A DNA stretch of 64,000 nt, taken from the NCBI RefSeq assembly GCF_900130015.1, contig NZ_FQXS01000005.1:124001-188000 (forward strand), read 5' to 3'. The DNA is from Desulfofustis glycolicus DSM 9705 (lineage in GTDB: Bacteria; Desulfobacterota; Desulfobulbia; Desulfobulbales; Desulfocapsaceae). Position 1 is the first letter of the stretch, and each line of letters starts with the position of its first letter. The notes beneath the pieces are model-generated. The model was not told the origin of the DNA. It was given only the letters and a program-made list of their open reading frames with translations, and did no database searches. Of the stretch, positions 8,300-16,902 are shown piece by piece. The translations under genes and the position numbers were made by a program.

Positions 8300-9414
8300 A
8301 AATCGGCGCGGTTATCCTGGCCGCCGGCCTGTCGTCCCGCATGGGCGCTCTCAAGCCGCTGGTTCAGCTCGGTGACAAGACGATGCTGGCCCACGGGATC
8401 GGCGTGTTCCGCCGCTGCGGGATCAAATCCATCCTGGTCGTGACCGGTCATCGGGGCGATGAGGTGCAGGCCGAGGCGCGGCAGCTCGGCGTCTCCTGGT
8501 GTCATAATCCCGATTTTGCGCGGGGCATGTTTTCCTCGATACAGGCGGCCGTAAAACAGGTTCCTAAACTGGACGGGTTTTTTCTGCTGCCGGTCGATAT
8601 TCCGCTCGTCCGGCCGGTAACCGTGGCGACGCTGTGCGCCGCGTTCGAGCGTAAAAAAGTAATCTGCCCCAGTTTTCGCGACCTGCGCGGCCACCCGCCG
8701 CTCATTCCCGCTCGATTGTTTCCCGAGATTCTTAGCTATGATGGAACCGGCGGTCTCGACGGTTTGCTGAGCCGGCAGGCAAAAGCGTTGCCAGTGTGGG
8801 ATCGGGGCATCCTGCTCGATGCCGATACTACCGATGATCTTGTCGTGTTGGAGCGAAAACTATCCCGGCTTGCCATCGGCGAGCCGGAAGAGGCGCTGGC
8901 TCTGGCCTCGATGATGATGCCGCCACGCGGGCTGGCCCACGGTCTGGCGACTGCCCGGGTGGCTGTAGCCATCGGTCGGCGCTTGCAGCAGCACGGCCAT
9001 GATCTCGATCTCGATATCATATTCAATGCCGCAGTGCTCCACGATATCGCCAAAGGCAAAAACCCCCACGAACTCAGAGGCGGGCAATTGCTCAAAAAAG
9101 TCGGTCTCGGCGGGCTGGCCGACATTGTCGCTGCTCATCGTGACATCGCTCCCCCTGGTACGGGATCATTGAGTGAGAAGGAAGTGGTCGGGCTGGCCGA
9201 CAAATTGGTGCGCGGCAGTCAGCCGGTTACCGTGCAGGAACGTTTTGCCGAAAAGCTCGTTCGTTATGGGGCAAATCAAAAGGCCTGCCGAGCCATTCGG
9301 TCACGCTTGGAAAAGGCACTGGCTCTGCAGGAAGAGGTGGAGAGACGCATCGGCTCCCGGATCGAGGATATTCTTCTGTCAATCCGGGCGCAGGAAGAGC
9401 AGGGCGGTGAATAA
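8296..9414 (+). CDS. MocA-like molybdenum cofactor nucleotidyltransferase fused to an HD domain
   Basis: The 372-residue protein has two domains. Residues 1 to about 190 form a MobA/MocA-type nucleotidyltransferase with the nucleotide loop LAAGLSSRMG (8-17), the LPVDIPLV metal site and RGHPPLIP. From about 215 to 330 an HD domain follows, with the metal-binding AVLHDIAKG near residues 246-254 and a later HRDI. MocA attaches CMP to molybdopterin for xanthine-dehydrogenase-type enzymes. The HD half could be a phosphohydrolase acting on the same nucleotide or a by-product. The ATG overlaps the xdhC stop, so both make one functional unit. Confidence 0.85.
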   Translation: MKIGAVILAAGLSSRMGALKPLVQLGDKTMLAHGIGVFRRCGIKSILVVTGHRGDEVQAEARQLGVSWCHNPDFARGMFSSIQAAVKQVPKLDGFFLLPVDIPLVRPVTVATLCAAFERKKVICPSFRDLRGHPPLIPARLFPEILSYDGTGGLDGLLSRQAKALPVWDRGILLDADTTDDLVVLERKLSRLAIGEPEEALALASMMMPPRGLAHGLATARVAVAIGRRLQQHGHDLDLDIIFNAAVLHDIAKGKNPHELRGGQLLKKVGLGGLADIVAAHRDIAPPGTGSLSEKEVVGLADKLVRGSQPVTVQERFAEKLVRYGANQKACRAIRSRLEKALALQEEVERRIGSRIEDILLSIRAQEEQGGE

Positions 9415-9458
9415 GGGACAACTATCCTCCGGCAGGGAGTCCTCCGTGGTTGTTCCTT
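9413..9458 (+). terminator. Possible terminator hairpin after the xdhC-mocA operon
   Basis: The arms AAGGGACAAC (9413-9422) and GTTGTTCCTT (9449-9458) pair with one G-U wobble. They begin at the stop codon of the MocA-HD gene. No clear U-tract follows, so classification as an intrinsic terminator is tentative. Confidence 0.35.
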
Positions 9459-9763
9459 GGTTGCCAATTTCCTGCCCAATCTTGTTCAGATAGCATCTGC
9501 CCGCGTTGTCGATCTATATTTGATTCGGATGGTCGAAGATTGTTTGACCGGCTCTCTTCGGCTTTTTGCTAAGATATTAGGATATTCGAGAAGAAAAGAG
9601 GGACGCCGGCACGAGCGGAAAATCGTTGCCCGATCGGGTGGGATTGGCTAGGATGTTGGCATGAATGGTGAATAATGCGATTTCACAGACACGTGTGCCG
9701 CTTACCGACATGCGTGTCTGCGCGTCGTACAAACGATCCTCCCCTCCCAAGCCAGGATATCCC
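9459..9763. other. Intergenic region, nothing recognised
   Basis: These 305 bases lie between the MocA-HD hairpin and the PagL-like gene. They contain only short open frames without family features, and probably the promoter of the next gene. Confidence 0.4.
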
Positions 9764-10366
9764 ATGATTCGTATCGCACCGATGGCTGACCGTGTTTGCT
9801 CCGTCGCTCTTGTTGTCGTGCTTGTCGGGTTCTTGTTGGCCGGATCTTCGGGGCGGGTAGCGGCACTGGATACTAGTTCGGACAGTTGGTGGGCACTGGT
9901 CGGCTATGGCCAGAGTGTTCCCGGATGGGGCAGGACCACTGAACGGGTGCAAACGATCGATTTCGGGCTGCGCTACCAACACCACATTTTCGACGATCTT
10001 GGCAGCGACTGGTACCAGGGCTTCCATTCCATTCTGGTGGAGCTCCCGGTTCATCTGGTGGTCAGTCCTGATGAGTCGGCCATGGTCGGGGTAAATTTTC
10101 TGGCGGCCTATACGTTCACCGCCGATGAGCGGTGGCGGCCCTATATCTTTGGTGGCGGCGGGCCGGTGTATAGCTTTGCCGATATTGACGGCATGGGAGC
10201 TGATCTCAACGGCAACTACCAGTTCGGCGTCGGCCTGGAATATCAACTGCCGGATTCTCGTCAGTTGCTCGTGGAATTGCGCTACCATCATATCTCCAAC
10301 GCCGGCAGCGAAGACCCCAACGTTCCGCTCAATTCCGGTAAATTCCTGGTCGGTGTCAGGTTCTGA
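9764..10366 (+). CDS. PagL-like lipid A 3-O-deacylase (acyloxyacyl hydrolase family)
   Basis: The 200-residue protein starts with a signal peptide (hydrophobic core about residues 12-30, likely cleavage near VAA-LD). An eight-strand outer-membrane barrel pattern of alternating hydrophobic residues follows. The PagL catalytic pair is seen as H176 and S178 in RYHHISNAG, near the C-terminus as expected, and the chain ends in aromatic F. PagL enzymes remove the 3-O acyl chain of lipid A in the outer membrane. The start is chosen at the ATG preceding the signal peptide. It lies just upstream of the large acyl-lipid cluster, so a link to envelope lipid remodelling is possible but unproven. Confidence 0.75.
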   Translation: MIRIAPMADRVCSVALVVVLVGFLLAGSSGRVAALDTSSDSWWALVGYGQSVPGWGRTTERVQTIDFGLRYQHHIFDDLGSDWYQGFHSILVELPVHLVVSPDESAMVGVNFLAAYTFTADERWRPYIFGGGGPVYSFADIDGMGADLNGNYQFGVGLEYQLPDSRQLLVELRYHHISNAGSEDPNVPLNSGKFLVGVRF

Positions 10367-10376
10367 GGTTCGGCTG

Positions 10377-10823
10377 ATGGCAGAGCACGGCGGCTTTCCT
10401 TCCGCAGACCCCATGACCGACGAGGCGGAACCGGATATCAATGACGGTCTGCGTATCGTCAGCTATTCGACGAATCGGGAGGGTCGGTGCATCCGCCATC
10501 AGGACCATGGCTGGCAGCCGGTAAATATCGTTAATCGCCAGGCATGGCAGGAAATTGAAAAGAGCATTGGTGCATCCAAAAAGAAAGTTGCCGTCGGGTC
10601 GGTGAGTTGCCTGCATTATTACATGACCGCCCACCAGATGACGCCGGCGCTTCTGGCCCGTTATACCGGCCAGTCGTCCTGGTTGGTCCGCCTTCATCTC
10701 GTTCCCTTTATTTACAAGAGACTGGGCCGGGCGACCCTGCAGAAGTACGCTGAGCTCTTTCAGGTATCCATTGCTGATCTGACCGGTGGCGAACTGCGTC
10801 CTCCCATCTATTGCCGCGGGTAG
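10377..10823 (+). CDS. Small protein with an XRE-like helix-turn-helix pattern
   Basis: The 148-residue protein is not firmly recognised. Its second half, from about residue 80, reads MTPALLARYTGQSSWLVRLH, then LQKYAELFQVSIADLTGGEL. This is the helix pattern of degenerate Cro/XRE DNA-binding domains, with a final helix ending in the usual SIADL. The first half is polar and unremarkable. It starts 10 nt after the PagL gene and ends 1 nt before the BtrH-like gene, so it is probably the first gene of the operon that continues into the ABC transporter and ACP. Cluster regulator is a reasonable guess. An alternative start is the ATG at 10413. Confidence 0.5.
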   Translation: MAEHGGFPSADPMTDEAEPDINDGLRIVSYSTNREGRCIRHQDHGWQPVNIVNRQAWQEIEKSIGASKKKVAVGSVSCLHYYMTAHQMTPALLARYTGQSSWLVRLHLVPFIYKRLGRATLQKYAELFQVSIADLTGGELRPPIYCRG

Positions 10824-10824
10824 C

Positions 10825-11832
10825 ATGGAGTACGAACCAACCTTTCCGCATCGGCAGTCGGCCCATTGTGAAAGTGGCGTCGTTGCGAACCTGATCCGCC
10901 AGCGCGGTATCGAGATCTCGGAAGCGATGGCGTTCGGCATCGGCAGGGGCCTTTTTTTCGGTTATTTCCCCTTTATCAGGATCAATGGACTGCCGCTTGT
11001 CACCTATCGTTCGGTGGCCGGGCAGATCATCAGACAATTCAGCAGACTGCCCGGGTTTACCTTGCAGCGGCAGACTTTTCGCGATCGGGACCGGGCGATG
11101 GGCGAACTCGATGCCGTGCTCGCCGCCGGCCACCCCGTCGGCCTGCAGACCGGCGTTTTCTGGCTGCCCTATTTCCCCAGAGCACTTCGCTTTCATTTCA
11201 ACGCCCATAACCTGGTGGTCTACGGCAAGCAGGGAGAGGACTACCTGGTCAGTGATCCGGTATTTCCTGCGCCGGTTCGCTGCGCGGCGCCGGATCTGGC
11301 CCGGGCGCGCTTTGCTTCCGGAGCGCTGGCGCCTCGGGGCAAAATGTATTACTTCGCCGCGACCCCGGAGCATTTCGACTGTCGGCCGCATCTGCGCAGC
11401 GGGATTCGCGGAGTTTGCCGGGCGATGCTTGGTAGCCGGTTTCCGCTGATCGGCACCAGGGGCATACGCTTTCTCGCCGGTCGCCTGGAACGCTGGCCGG
11501 CGCGCTTGGGTCGGGAGCGGGCGATCCTGCACCTAGGTCACGTCGTAAGGATGCAGGAGGAGATCGGCACCGGTGGCGCCGGATTTCGCTTTATGTTCGC
11601 CGCCTTTCTCCAGGAGAGTGCGGAAATGCTGCGTGAACAGCTGTTGCAGGACAGTTCTGCCGCGTTGGTCGCCGCCGGTGATCTGTGGCGCGACTTTGCG
11701 GCTATGGCCACCCGCATTTGCAAGGAGCGCACCCGGCCCGGTGATTCCTATGATGAGCTGGCCGGTTTGCTGCGCAGCTGCGCCGATCGGGAAGAATCGG
11801 TTTTTCGCACACTGAACCGGTGGGCCGGATGA
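10825..11832 (+). CDS. BtrH N-terminal-domain protein, likely acyl-ACP transfer factor
   Basis: The 335-residue protein has the BtrH-type N-terminal domain with its H14-C15 pair in QSAHCESG, followed by LSEAM-like ISEAMAFGIGRGLFFGY. A mid region, NAHNLVVYGKQGEDYLVSDP, resembles a cysteine-peptidase-like fold, and a helical C-terminal region (DUF4872-like) follows. BtrH in butirosin biosynthesis transfers an acyl group from an ACP to an amine. Homologues occur in lipid and natural-product clusters. Here it sits in one operon with an ABC exporter and an ACP, so transfer of an ACP-bound chain to an acceptor is inferred. The stop overlaps the next ATG. Confidence 0.75.
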   Translation: MEYEPTFPHRQSAHCESGVVANLIRQRGIEISEAMAFGIGRGLFFGYFPFIRINGLPLVTYRSVAGQIIRQFSRLPGFTLQRQTFRDRDRAMGELDAVLAAGHPVGLQTGVFWLPYFPRALRFHFNAHNLVVYGKQGEDYLVSDPVFPAPVRCAAPDLARARFASGALAPRGKMYYFAATPEHFDCRPHLRSGIRGVCRAMLGSRFPLIGTRGIRFLAGRLERWPARLGRERAILHLGHVVRMQEEIGTGGAGFRFMFAAFLQESAEMLREQLLQDSSAALVAAGDLWRDFAAMATRICKERTRPGDSYDELAGLLRSCADREESVFRTLNRWAG

Positions 11833-12620
11833 TGCCGCAGCAGATCGCCGAACCTGCTGTGGCCGGTAAATCTTCAGGCCCTGTTATCGTCGCCCGTTCA
11901 GTGCTGAAAACCTACCGCAAGAGCGCTACCCCGGCCCTGAGCGGCATGAGTGTCGAGGTTAATGCCGGGGAGTTCTACGGACTGATCGGGGCCAACGGGG
12001 CCGGGAAGACCACGCTTATTTCCCTTTGTTGCGGCCTGCTGAGCCAGGACAGCGGGACGGTTCTGGTCATGGGGTTGGAGCCGCGCCACCATCCTCGTCA
12101 GGTCAAGAAACTGATCGCCCTGGTGCCGCAGCACATCGCCCTCTACGAGCGACTTACTGCCAGCGAGAACCTGCTCTTCCTTGGAAAAATGTACGGTCTT
12201 GGCGGCGCTCAGCTCAGGGACCGGGTGGCAGACTGCCTGGCCTTCGTCCAGCTGAGTCGGCATGCCGAGCAGCGGGTAGCCACTTATTCCAGCGGCATGA
12301 AACGTCGCCTGAATCTTGGCGCCGGCCTGCTTGCCGAGCCTTGCATCCTGTTTCTCGACGAACCGACCGTCGGCATCGATATTCAGTCCCGCCAGTTGAT
12401 ATACGACAATCTCCGTGAACTCAATCGATGCGGAACTACTATTTTTTATACGACTCATTACCTGAGGGAGGCCCAGGAGCTGTGCAGCCGAATCGGTATC
12501 GTCAATGGTGGCCGGCTGATCGACGAAGGCCCTCCGGAACTATTGCTGGCGAGAAATCAAAGTGGTAGTCTTGACGGCCTCTTGCTACGGCTGGCGGGGA
12601 CGGGTCCCGACGATGGTTGA
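11829..12620 (+). CDS. ABC transporter ATP-binding protein (ABC-2/DrrA type)
   Basis: The 263-residue ATPase has Walker A GANGAGKTT, signature YSSGMKRRLNLG, Walker B CILFLDEPTVGID and switch histidine in FYTTHYLREA. The subtype is that of DrrA/CcmA-like exporters paired with a single ABC-2 permease. The start at 11829 overlaps the upstream stop as ATGA; a GTG nine bases earlier (11820) is the alternative. The permease follows 66 nt downstream. Export of the lipid product, or of an intermediate made by the surrounding ACP genes, is the likely job. Confidence 0.9.
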   Translation: MMPQQIAEPAVAGKSSGPVIVARSVLKTYRKSATPALSGMSVEVNAGEFYGLIGANGAGKTTLISLCCGLLSQDSGTVLVMGLEPRHHPRQVKKLIALVPQHIALYERLTASENLLFLGKMYGLGGAQLRDRVADCLAFVQLSRHAEQRVATYSSGMKRRLNLGAGLLAEPCILFLDEPTVGIDIQSRQLIYDNLRELNRCGTTIFYTTHYLREAQELCSRIGIVNGGRLIDEGPPELLLARNQSGSLDGLLLRLAGTGPDDG

Positions 12621-12686
12621 GCGATCGCGATTCGGGAAGTGGCCTGCGGCTTGTCCGGCGGCGACAAAGGATACGACAGTGGTGCC

Positions 12687-13979
12687 ATGTTGAAACTGCT
12701 CGCCGTTGCCGCCCGGGAATTGCTGCTGCTCGCCCGGGACCGTCCCGGATTGCTGGTCCTCTTTTTCATGCCGGCGATCCTGGTGATCGTCATCACCCTG
12801 GTGCAGGATAACGTCCTGCGGCTGACCGGCCAGGCGCCGACGCAGGTGCTTTATCTCGATCTGGATGGTGGTGTTGTCGGCCGAAAGCTGGCACAGCAGC
12901 TGACCGAAAGCGGCCTGCAACTCGTTGACCCGGAGGCAGAGCAGCGCGAGACAGCAGCGATCCAGGCGGCGGTTGCAGACGGCACCTATCGGATGGGAAT
13001 CGTCGTTCCGGCCGGTACCTCGGCGCGGGTCCGGCAGGAATCGGCGAGGCTGATGACCAAAATGACGGCAGGGGAGGCGCCCGAGCTGTCCGGTGGGCTG
13101 CCGGTGCCGGTCTTTTTTGATCCGGGTATCCTACCCTCGCTGCGGACCGGTCTGAACAGCCGGGTGGCAATGGCGCTGGCGGCTATCTCGGTCGATCAGC
13201 AACTCACCCAGCTAAACCGTGTTCTGGACCCTCTGCTGGCGGCGCTGCCGGGGCAACGAGCAGGATCTGCCGGGTCTGTCGCCGAACTCTCCGAACTACT
13301 CAAACAGCCCCTGCTGGTCGCCGATGAGCAGCACGGCCGGGGGGAACTGCCGGGAAGTTCTCCCTATGATCCGGTCCAGCAAAATGTACCGGCCTGGGCC
13401 CTGTTCGGCGTCTTCTTCACCGCCATTCCGATTGCCGGTGGCCTGTTGCAGGAGCGTACCTCGGGGATTTGGACCCGGCTGATGACACTGCCCGTCTCGC
13501 CGTTGACCCTGATCGGCGGTAAACTAGCCGCCTATTTGGTGATCTGCTGCTGCCAGTTTCTGCTCATCGGGCTGATCGGCACCGTCGTTTTTCCGGTGGC
13601 CGGTCTGCCGGCCTTTACCGTTTCCGCTCCACCGGCCTCGCTGTTGACCGTCGTGCTCCTGTCCAGCCTGGCTGCCTGCGGCTATGGCATCCTTCTTGGG
13701 ACCCTGTGCACCTCGTATGAACAGGCCTCGACGATGGGGGCGACTTCGGTGGTCGTGGCCGCCGCCCTGGGCGGGATCATGGTGCCGGTCTACGCCATGC
13801 CGCCGCTCATGCAGTGGTTCAGTGTGGTTTCCCCGCTGAATTGGGGGCTCAACGCCTTTCATGACCTGCTGGTCAGAGGCGAGACGCTGGCCTCGCTGAG
13901 TGATGATCTGGTGCGGCTGTCCCTCTTTTCGCTGGTTACCCTTGGCCTGGCCGCCTGGAAATTGCGCAGCTGTCAATGA
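12687..13979 (+). CDS. ABC-2 type transporter permease
   Basis: The 430-residue membrane protein has one N-terminal membrane helix (about residues 18-40), a long extracytoplasmic stretch to about residue 245, and a cluster of five or so helices at the C-terminus. This is the YhhJ/DrrB-like ABC-2 layout, with a motif typical of the family, ERTSGIWTRLMTLPVSPL. It pairs with the ATPase encoded just before. Such permeases export drugs, lipids or polysaccharides. The ATG at 12687 is chosen because hydrophobic family sequence begins immediately after it. Confidence 0.85.
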   Translation: MLKLLAVAARELLLLARDRPGLLVLFFMPAILVIVITLVQDNVLRLTGQAPTQVLYLDLDGGVVGRKLAQQLTESGLQLVDPEAEQRETAAIQAAVADGTYRMGIVVPAGTSARVRQESARLMTKMTAGEAPELSGGLPVPVFFDPGILPSLRTGLNSRVAMALAAISVDQQLTQLNRVLDPLLAALPGQRAGSAGSVAELSELLKQPLLVADEQHGRGELPGSSPYDPVQQNVPAWALFGVFFTAIPIAGGLLQERTSGIWTRLMTLPVSPLTLIGGKLAAYLVICCCQFLLIGLIGTVVFPVAGLPAFTVSAPPASLLTVVLLSSLAACGYGILLGTLCTSYEQASTMGATSVVVAAALGGIMVPVYAMPPLMQWFSVVSPLNWGLNAFHDLLVRGETLASLSDDLVRLSLFSLVTLGLAAWKLRSCQ

Positions 13980-14054
13980 GGGGCTGCGTAACCGGGCGGT
14001 ATCTGTTATATAGCCGGTGTTTCAACTGCGACAAGTAACTCTTCCGGACGTACA

Positions 14055-14330
14055 ATGAATACTATGGACTCACTGGAGCGGGAGCTGCTGGTCCTGATCT
14101 GCAGAACCTGTAATCTCCAAGATGTAGATATGGACCGAATCAAGCTGAATGATCCCTTGATCGGGCCGGATTCCCCGTTGGGGATCGACTCTTTGGATGC
14201 GTTGGAAATTGCCGTTACCGTGCAGCAGGAGTATGGCGTTCGCCTCAATTCCGAACAGACCAGCAGAGTCGTCCTGCAGACCCTGGCCACCCTTGCCGAC
14301 CATATCAGAAATCATCGGCAGCAGGGGTGA
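14055..14330 (+). CDS. Acyl carrier protein 1
   Basis: The 91-residue protein has the phosphopantetheine attachment motif GIDSLDALEI with Ser46, flanked by the usual four-helix ACP pattern. It would carry growing or finished acyl chains as thioesters. It is the last gene of the plus-strand transporter operon and faces the FabH-like ketosynthase gene tail to tail with only 15 nt between them. Pairing with that enzyme or with the BtrH-like protein is likely. An ATG at 14064 is an alternative start; neither has a strong ribosome site. Confidence 0.9.
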   Translation: MNTMDSLERELLVLICRTCNLQDVDMDRIKLNDPLIGPDSPLGIDSLDALEIAVTVQQEYGVRLNSEQTSRVVLQTLATLADHIRNHRQQG

Positions 14331-14345
14331 GCAGCGAGGTCTGGC

Positions 14346-15494
14346 TCAGAGAACCGTCAACTGCAGATAGCCCACCGAGAACCGGCCGCTCTCAGGGATC
14401 ATGCCCAGGAGCCGGTCGCCTTTCCGCAGCTTTCCCGAACGAAACAACTCCTCGAGCATAATAAAGAAAGAGGCGGAACCGGTATTGCCCTTGTCGGCGA
14501 GATTGGTGTACCAGCGATCTTCCGGGATGGCGAAGCCGATATCATGCAGCTGCTGGGCCAGTGGTACCCTGAAATAGTCGGAGGAGTAGTGCGGCAGAAA
14601 CCAGTCGATATCGTCCGGGGCCAGTCGGTATTTGGCAACGAGCGGCGGCAGGCTGTCGCCGACCAGGGTGGCGATCACCTGCCGGTTGAGCAGCCGGGCA
14701 TCCTGCTTGATGGTGAAAATGCCCTGGCCCGCCGGTTGGCCCTGTCGCAGCAACTCCCGCCAGCCGGTCAGGCTGCCGTCCTGGTGCTTGATTGCGCCGG
14801 CGTACATGCAGGACTCCAACCGCTGCGCATGGGAGATGATCTCGATCCAGTCGATCCGCAGACTGAGCCGGTCGTCGCCGGCCGGCCGGTTGTCGATCCA
14901 GACTGCGCCGGCGCCGTCCGAAAGCATCCAGCGGAGAAAGTCGGCCTCGAAGCAAAAAGCCGGATGGCCTTCTCCGACCTCATCCCTGGCACCGCCGTTC
15001 ATGGCCATGAAAAAGTCGTTGCCGAGATATGAAGATGCCGATTCGGAGCCGGTGGCCACCGCATTGGGCGAGGCGCCCAGCGCGACGGCCATCGCTCCGT
15101 ATTTGAGTGCGGTGATCCCGGTCAGGCAGACGCCGGCGGTACTGACCACCTCGCACGGCTCGATGCCGAGTTCACCATGGACCATCGACGCGTGGCCGGG
15201 CATCAGCTGGTCGGGCGAGGAAGTGCCGCAGCACAGGCAGGCGATCGGCTCGCCGCCTATCGTGGACTGCAACAGGCGGACCGCTTCGGCGGTCAGAGCG
15301 GCGTTGCTGTGGGTCGATCGGCCGCTGTCGGGGTCGATGGCATAGTACCTGGTCTTGATGCCATTGCCGGCCAGGATGAGTCGTCTGGTCCGGGACGAAA
15401 GTTTTTCGACGGATCCGAGAAAGCGGTCCAGGTCTTCGTTACTTACCGGGGCACCCGGCAAGAAGGCGGAAACTGCAGTGATATAGGCGTTCAT
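14346..15494 (-). CDS. 3-oxoacyl-ACP synthase III family (FabH-like) enzyme
   Basis: The 382-residue thiolase-fold enzyme has a FabH-type Cys-His-Asn triad: C123 in STAGVCLTG, H302 in FLPHYSSDYF and N337 in ADKGNTGSAS. It therefore looks catalytically complete. It is longer than FabH of primary metabolism and closer to KAS III paralogues of secondary pathways such as the resorcinol or polyene types. Likely roles are chain initiation or a terminal head-to-head condensation. It ends the minus-strand operon that starts with the RND-methyltransferase fusion, 3 nt after the radical SAM gene. Confidence 0.85.
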   Translation of the reverse strand: MNAYITAVSAFLPGAPVSNEDLDRFLGSVEKLSSRTRRLILAGNGIKTRYYAIDPDSGRSTHSNAALTAEAVRLLQSTIGGEPIACLCCGTSSPDQLMPGHASMVHGELGIEPCEVVSTAGVCLTGITALKYGAMAVALGASPNAVATGSESASSYLGNDFFMAMNGGARDEVGEGHPAFCFEADFLRWMLSDGAGAVWIDNRPAGDDRLSLRIDWIEIISHAQRLESCMYAGAIKHQDGSLTGWRELLRQGQPAGQGIFTIKQDARLLNRQVIATLVGDSLPPLVAKYRLAPDDIDWFLPHYSSDYFRVPLAQQLHDIGFAIPEDRWYTNLADKGNTGSASFFIMLEELFRSGKLRKGDRLLGMIPESGRFSVGYLQLTVL

Positions 15495-15497
15495 TGG

Positions 15498-16799
15498 CTA
15501 GAGTCGGGCATTGTGGTGGCTGGCCGCGAGCAGCTGGACGTAGCGTGTATAAAACCGCTCTTCGGGCAGCCGGGTTGGCATGACCGCGTTGGTCAGCGTG
15601 TAATAGTCGAGGTCATGGTTGGTGATCCGGGAATGCAGTTGTCGATGGAGTGGGGTGCCGGGTAGCGGCGTCAGGACGGTGATCATCGGCAGGTCGATGC
15701 TCCGGGTGGCCAGGTAGGTGGTGAGCCGCTCGAAGTCTTCTTCGTCATAATCCGGCGAGATGATGAAATCGCCAACGATGGTGATGCCGAGTTCGCCGAG
15801 CAGCGCGATGGCCTCGGTATTGGTTTGTACCTGCGACGATTTCTGCATGGCCGCCAGCGAAGCGTCGGCAACCTCCTCGAAGCCGATGATCACCGCCCGT
15901 AGCCCCGCATCTTTCCAGATACGCAGCAACTCCGGGTAACGAACCACGGTATCGGCACGAATATCGGCGAGATACTGCTTCTTGATGCCGGACTCGAGCA
16001 AGGCTCGGCCAAGGGTCATGGCCCGTTCGATATCGCCAAAGGTGTTGGCGTCGACGAATCTGATCACCGGTACCGCATCGAGCATCCGGATGTCGCGAAG
16101 TACGGCGTCAACGGGCTTGGTCAGGTAGCTGCCGCCGGTCTGCCCCTGGATGCAGCAAAACGAGCAGCGGTGCGGGCAGCCGAAGGCGGTGGCGACAAAG
16201 CCCATGGTGATGCCGAGCTTTTCCAGGCGATAACTGCTGCGATAGCCGCTCACCAGATGATAGGCGGGCGGACGATCGACCACCAGATCCTTGGCCGTGG
16301 CCCGGCGGGATTGAGGTATGAGACGCGTACCGGGTGTCGTTCTGAGGACCCCCGGTACCAATGAGTCGTCGGTCGACGGGCCGTGCTGCAAGCTCTCAAT
16401 CAGGTCGGCAAAGCGCTTCCTACCGAGACCGGTGACGATATAATCGACGGCGGGATCGTTGAAGAACTGGGGATCGTTGCTGGCGTGGATGCCGCCGATC
16501 ACAACGGTGGCCCGACACCGCTTGTTGATTTCTCGGGCGAGGCGCAGCATCGTATTGGCCTCACAGGTTACACCGGTCAGACCGATTACCTCGGGCCGAA
16601 AATCGTCGAGTTCGACATCGAGGCCGTCCGGTTCTACTTTAAGATCGAGGATCCGGACGTCGTGATCGGGCAGGTTACCGGCCAATTCCTCAAGCGCCAG
16701 CGGTTCGCCGCGGAAGATCTGCTTGAGCGAGGTAATGCCGTAGCGTTCTTCCGGGATGGAGCGTCCACAATTGGGCGGGTTGACGAGCAGGATATTCAT
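15498..16799 (-). CDS. B12-binding-type radical SAM protein (1)
   Basis: The 433-residue protein opens with MNILLVNPPN, the start of a Rossmann-like cobalamin-binding region (about residues 1-140) that lacks the DxHxxG base-off motif, as usual for this class. The radical SAM [4Fe-4S] motif is C208-x3-C212-x2-C215 (GCPHRCSFC). A barrel and a C-terminal region with PLPGTPLHRQLHS follow. Such enzymes perform radical C-methylation, cyclisation or other C-C chemistry. It lies between the RND fusion and the FabH-like gene, so an acyl-chain substrate is inferred. The start is placed at the ATG directly before the B12-domain motif. The ribosome site is weak. Confidence 0.85.
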   Translation of the reverse strand: MNILLVNPPNCGRSIPEERYGITSLKQIFRGEPLALEELAGNLPDHDVRILDLKVEPDGLDVELDDFRPEVIGLTGVTCEANTMLRLAREINKRCRATVVIGGIHASNDPQFFNDPAVDYIVTGLGRKRFADLIESLQHGPSTDDSLVPGVLRTTPGTRLIPQSRRATAKDLVVDRPPAYHLVSGYRSSYRLEKLGITMGFVATAFGCPHRCSFCCIQGQTGGSYLTKPVDAVLRDIRMLDAVPVIRFVDANTFGDIERAMTLGRALLESGIKKQYLADIRADTVVRYPELLRIWKDAGLRAVIIGFEEVADASLAAMQKSSQVQTNTEAIALLGELGITIVGDFIISPDYDEEDFERLTTYLATRSIDLPMITVLTPLPGTPLHRQLHSRITNHDLDYYTLTNAVMPTRLPEERFYTRYVQLLAASHHNARL

Positions 16800-16902
16800 G
16801 GATCGTCTCGGAAACGGTGCCGGGTGTTGAGGTGATGCTGCCGGGGGGCGGATTTCTCGCTGCGCACCCGGCAAAATAGCCGGTTCCCGGTGAGATTGCA
16901 AT

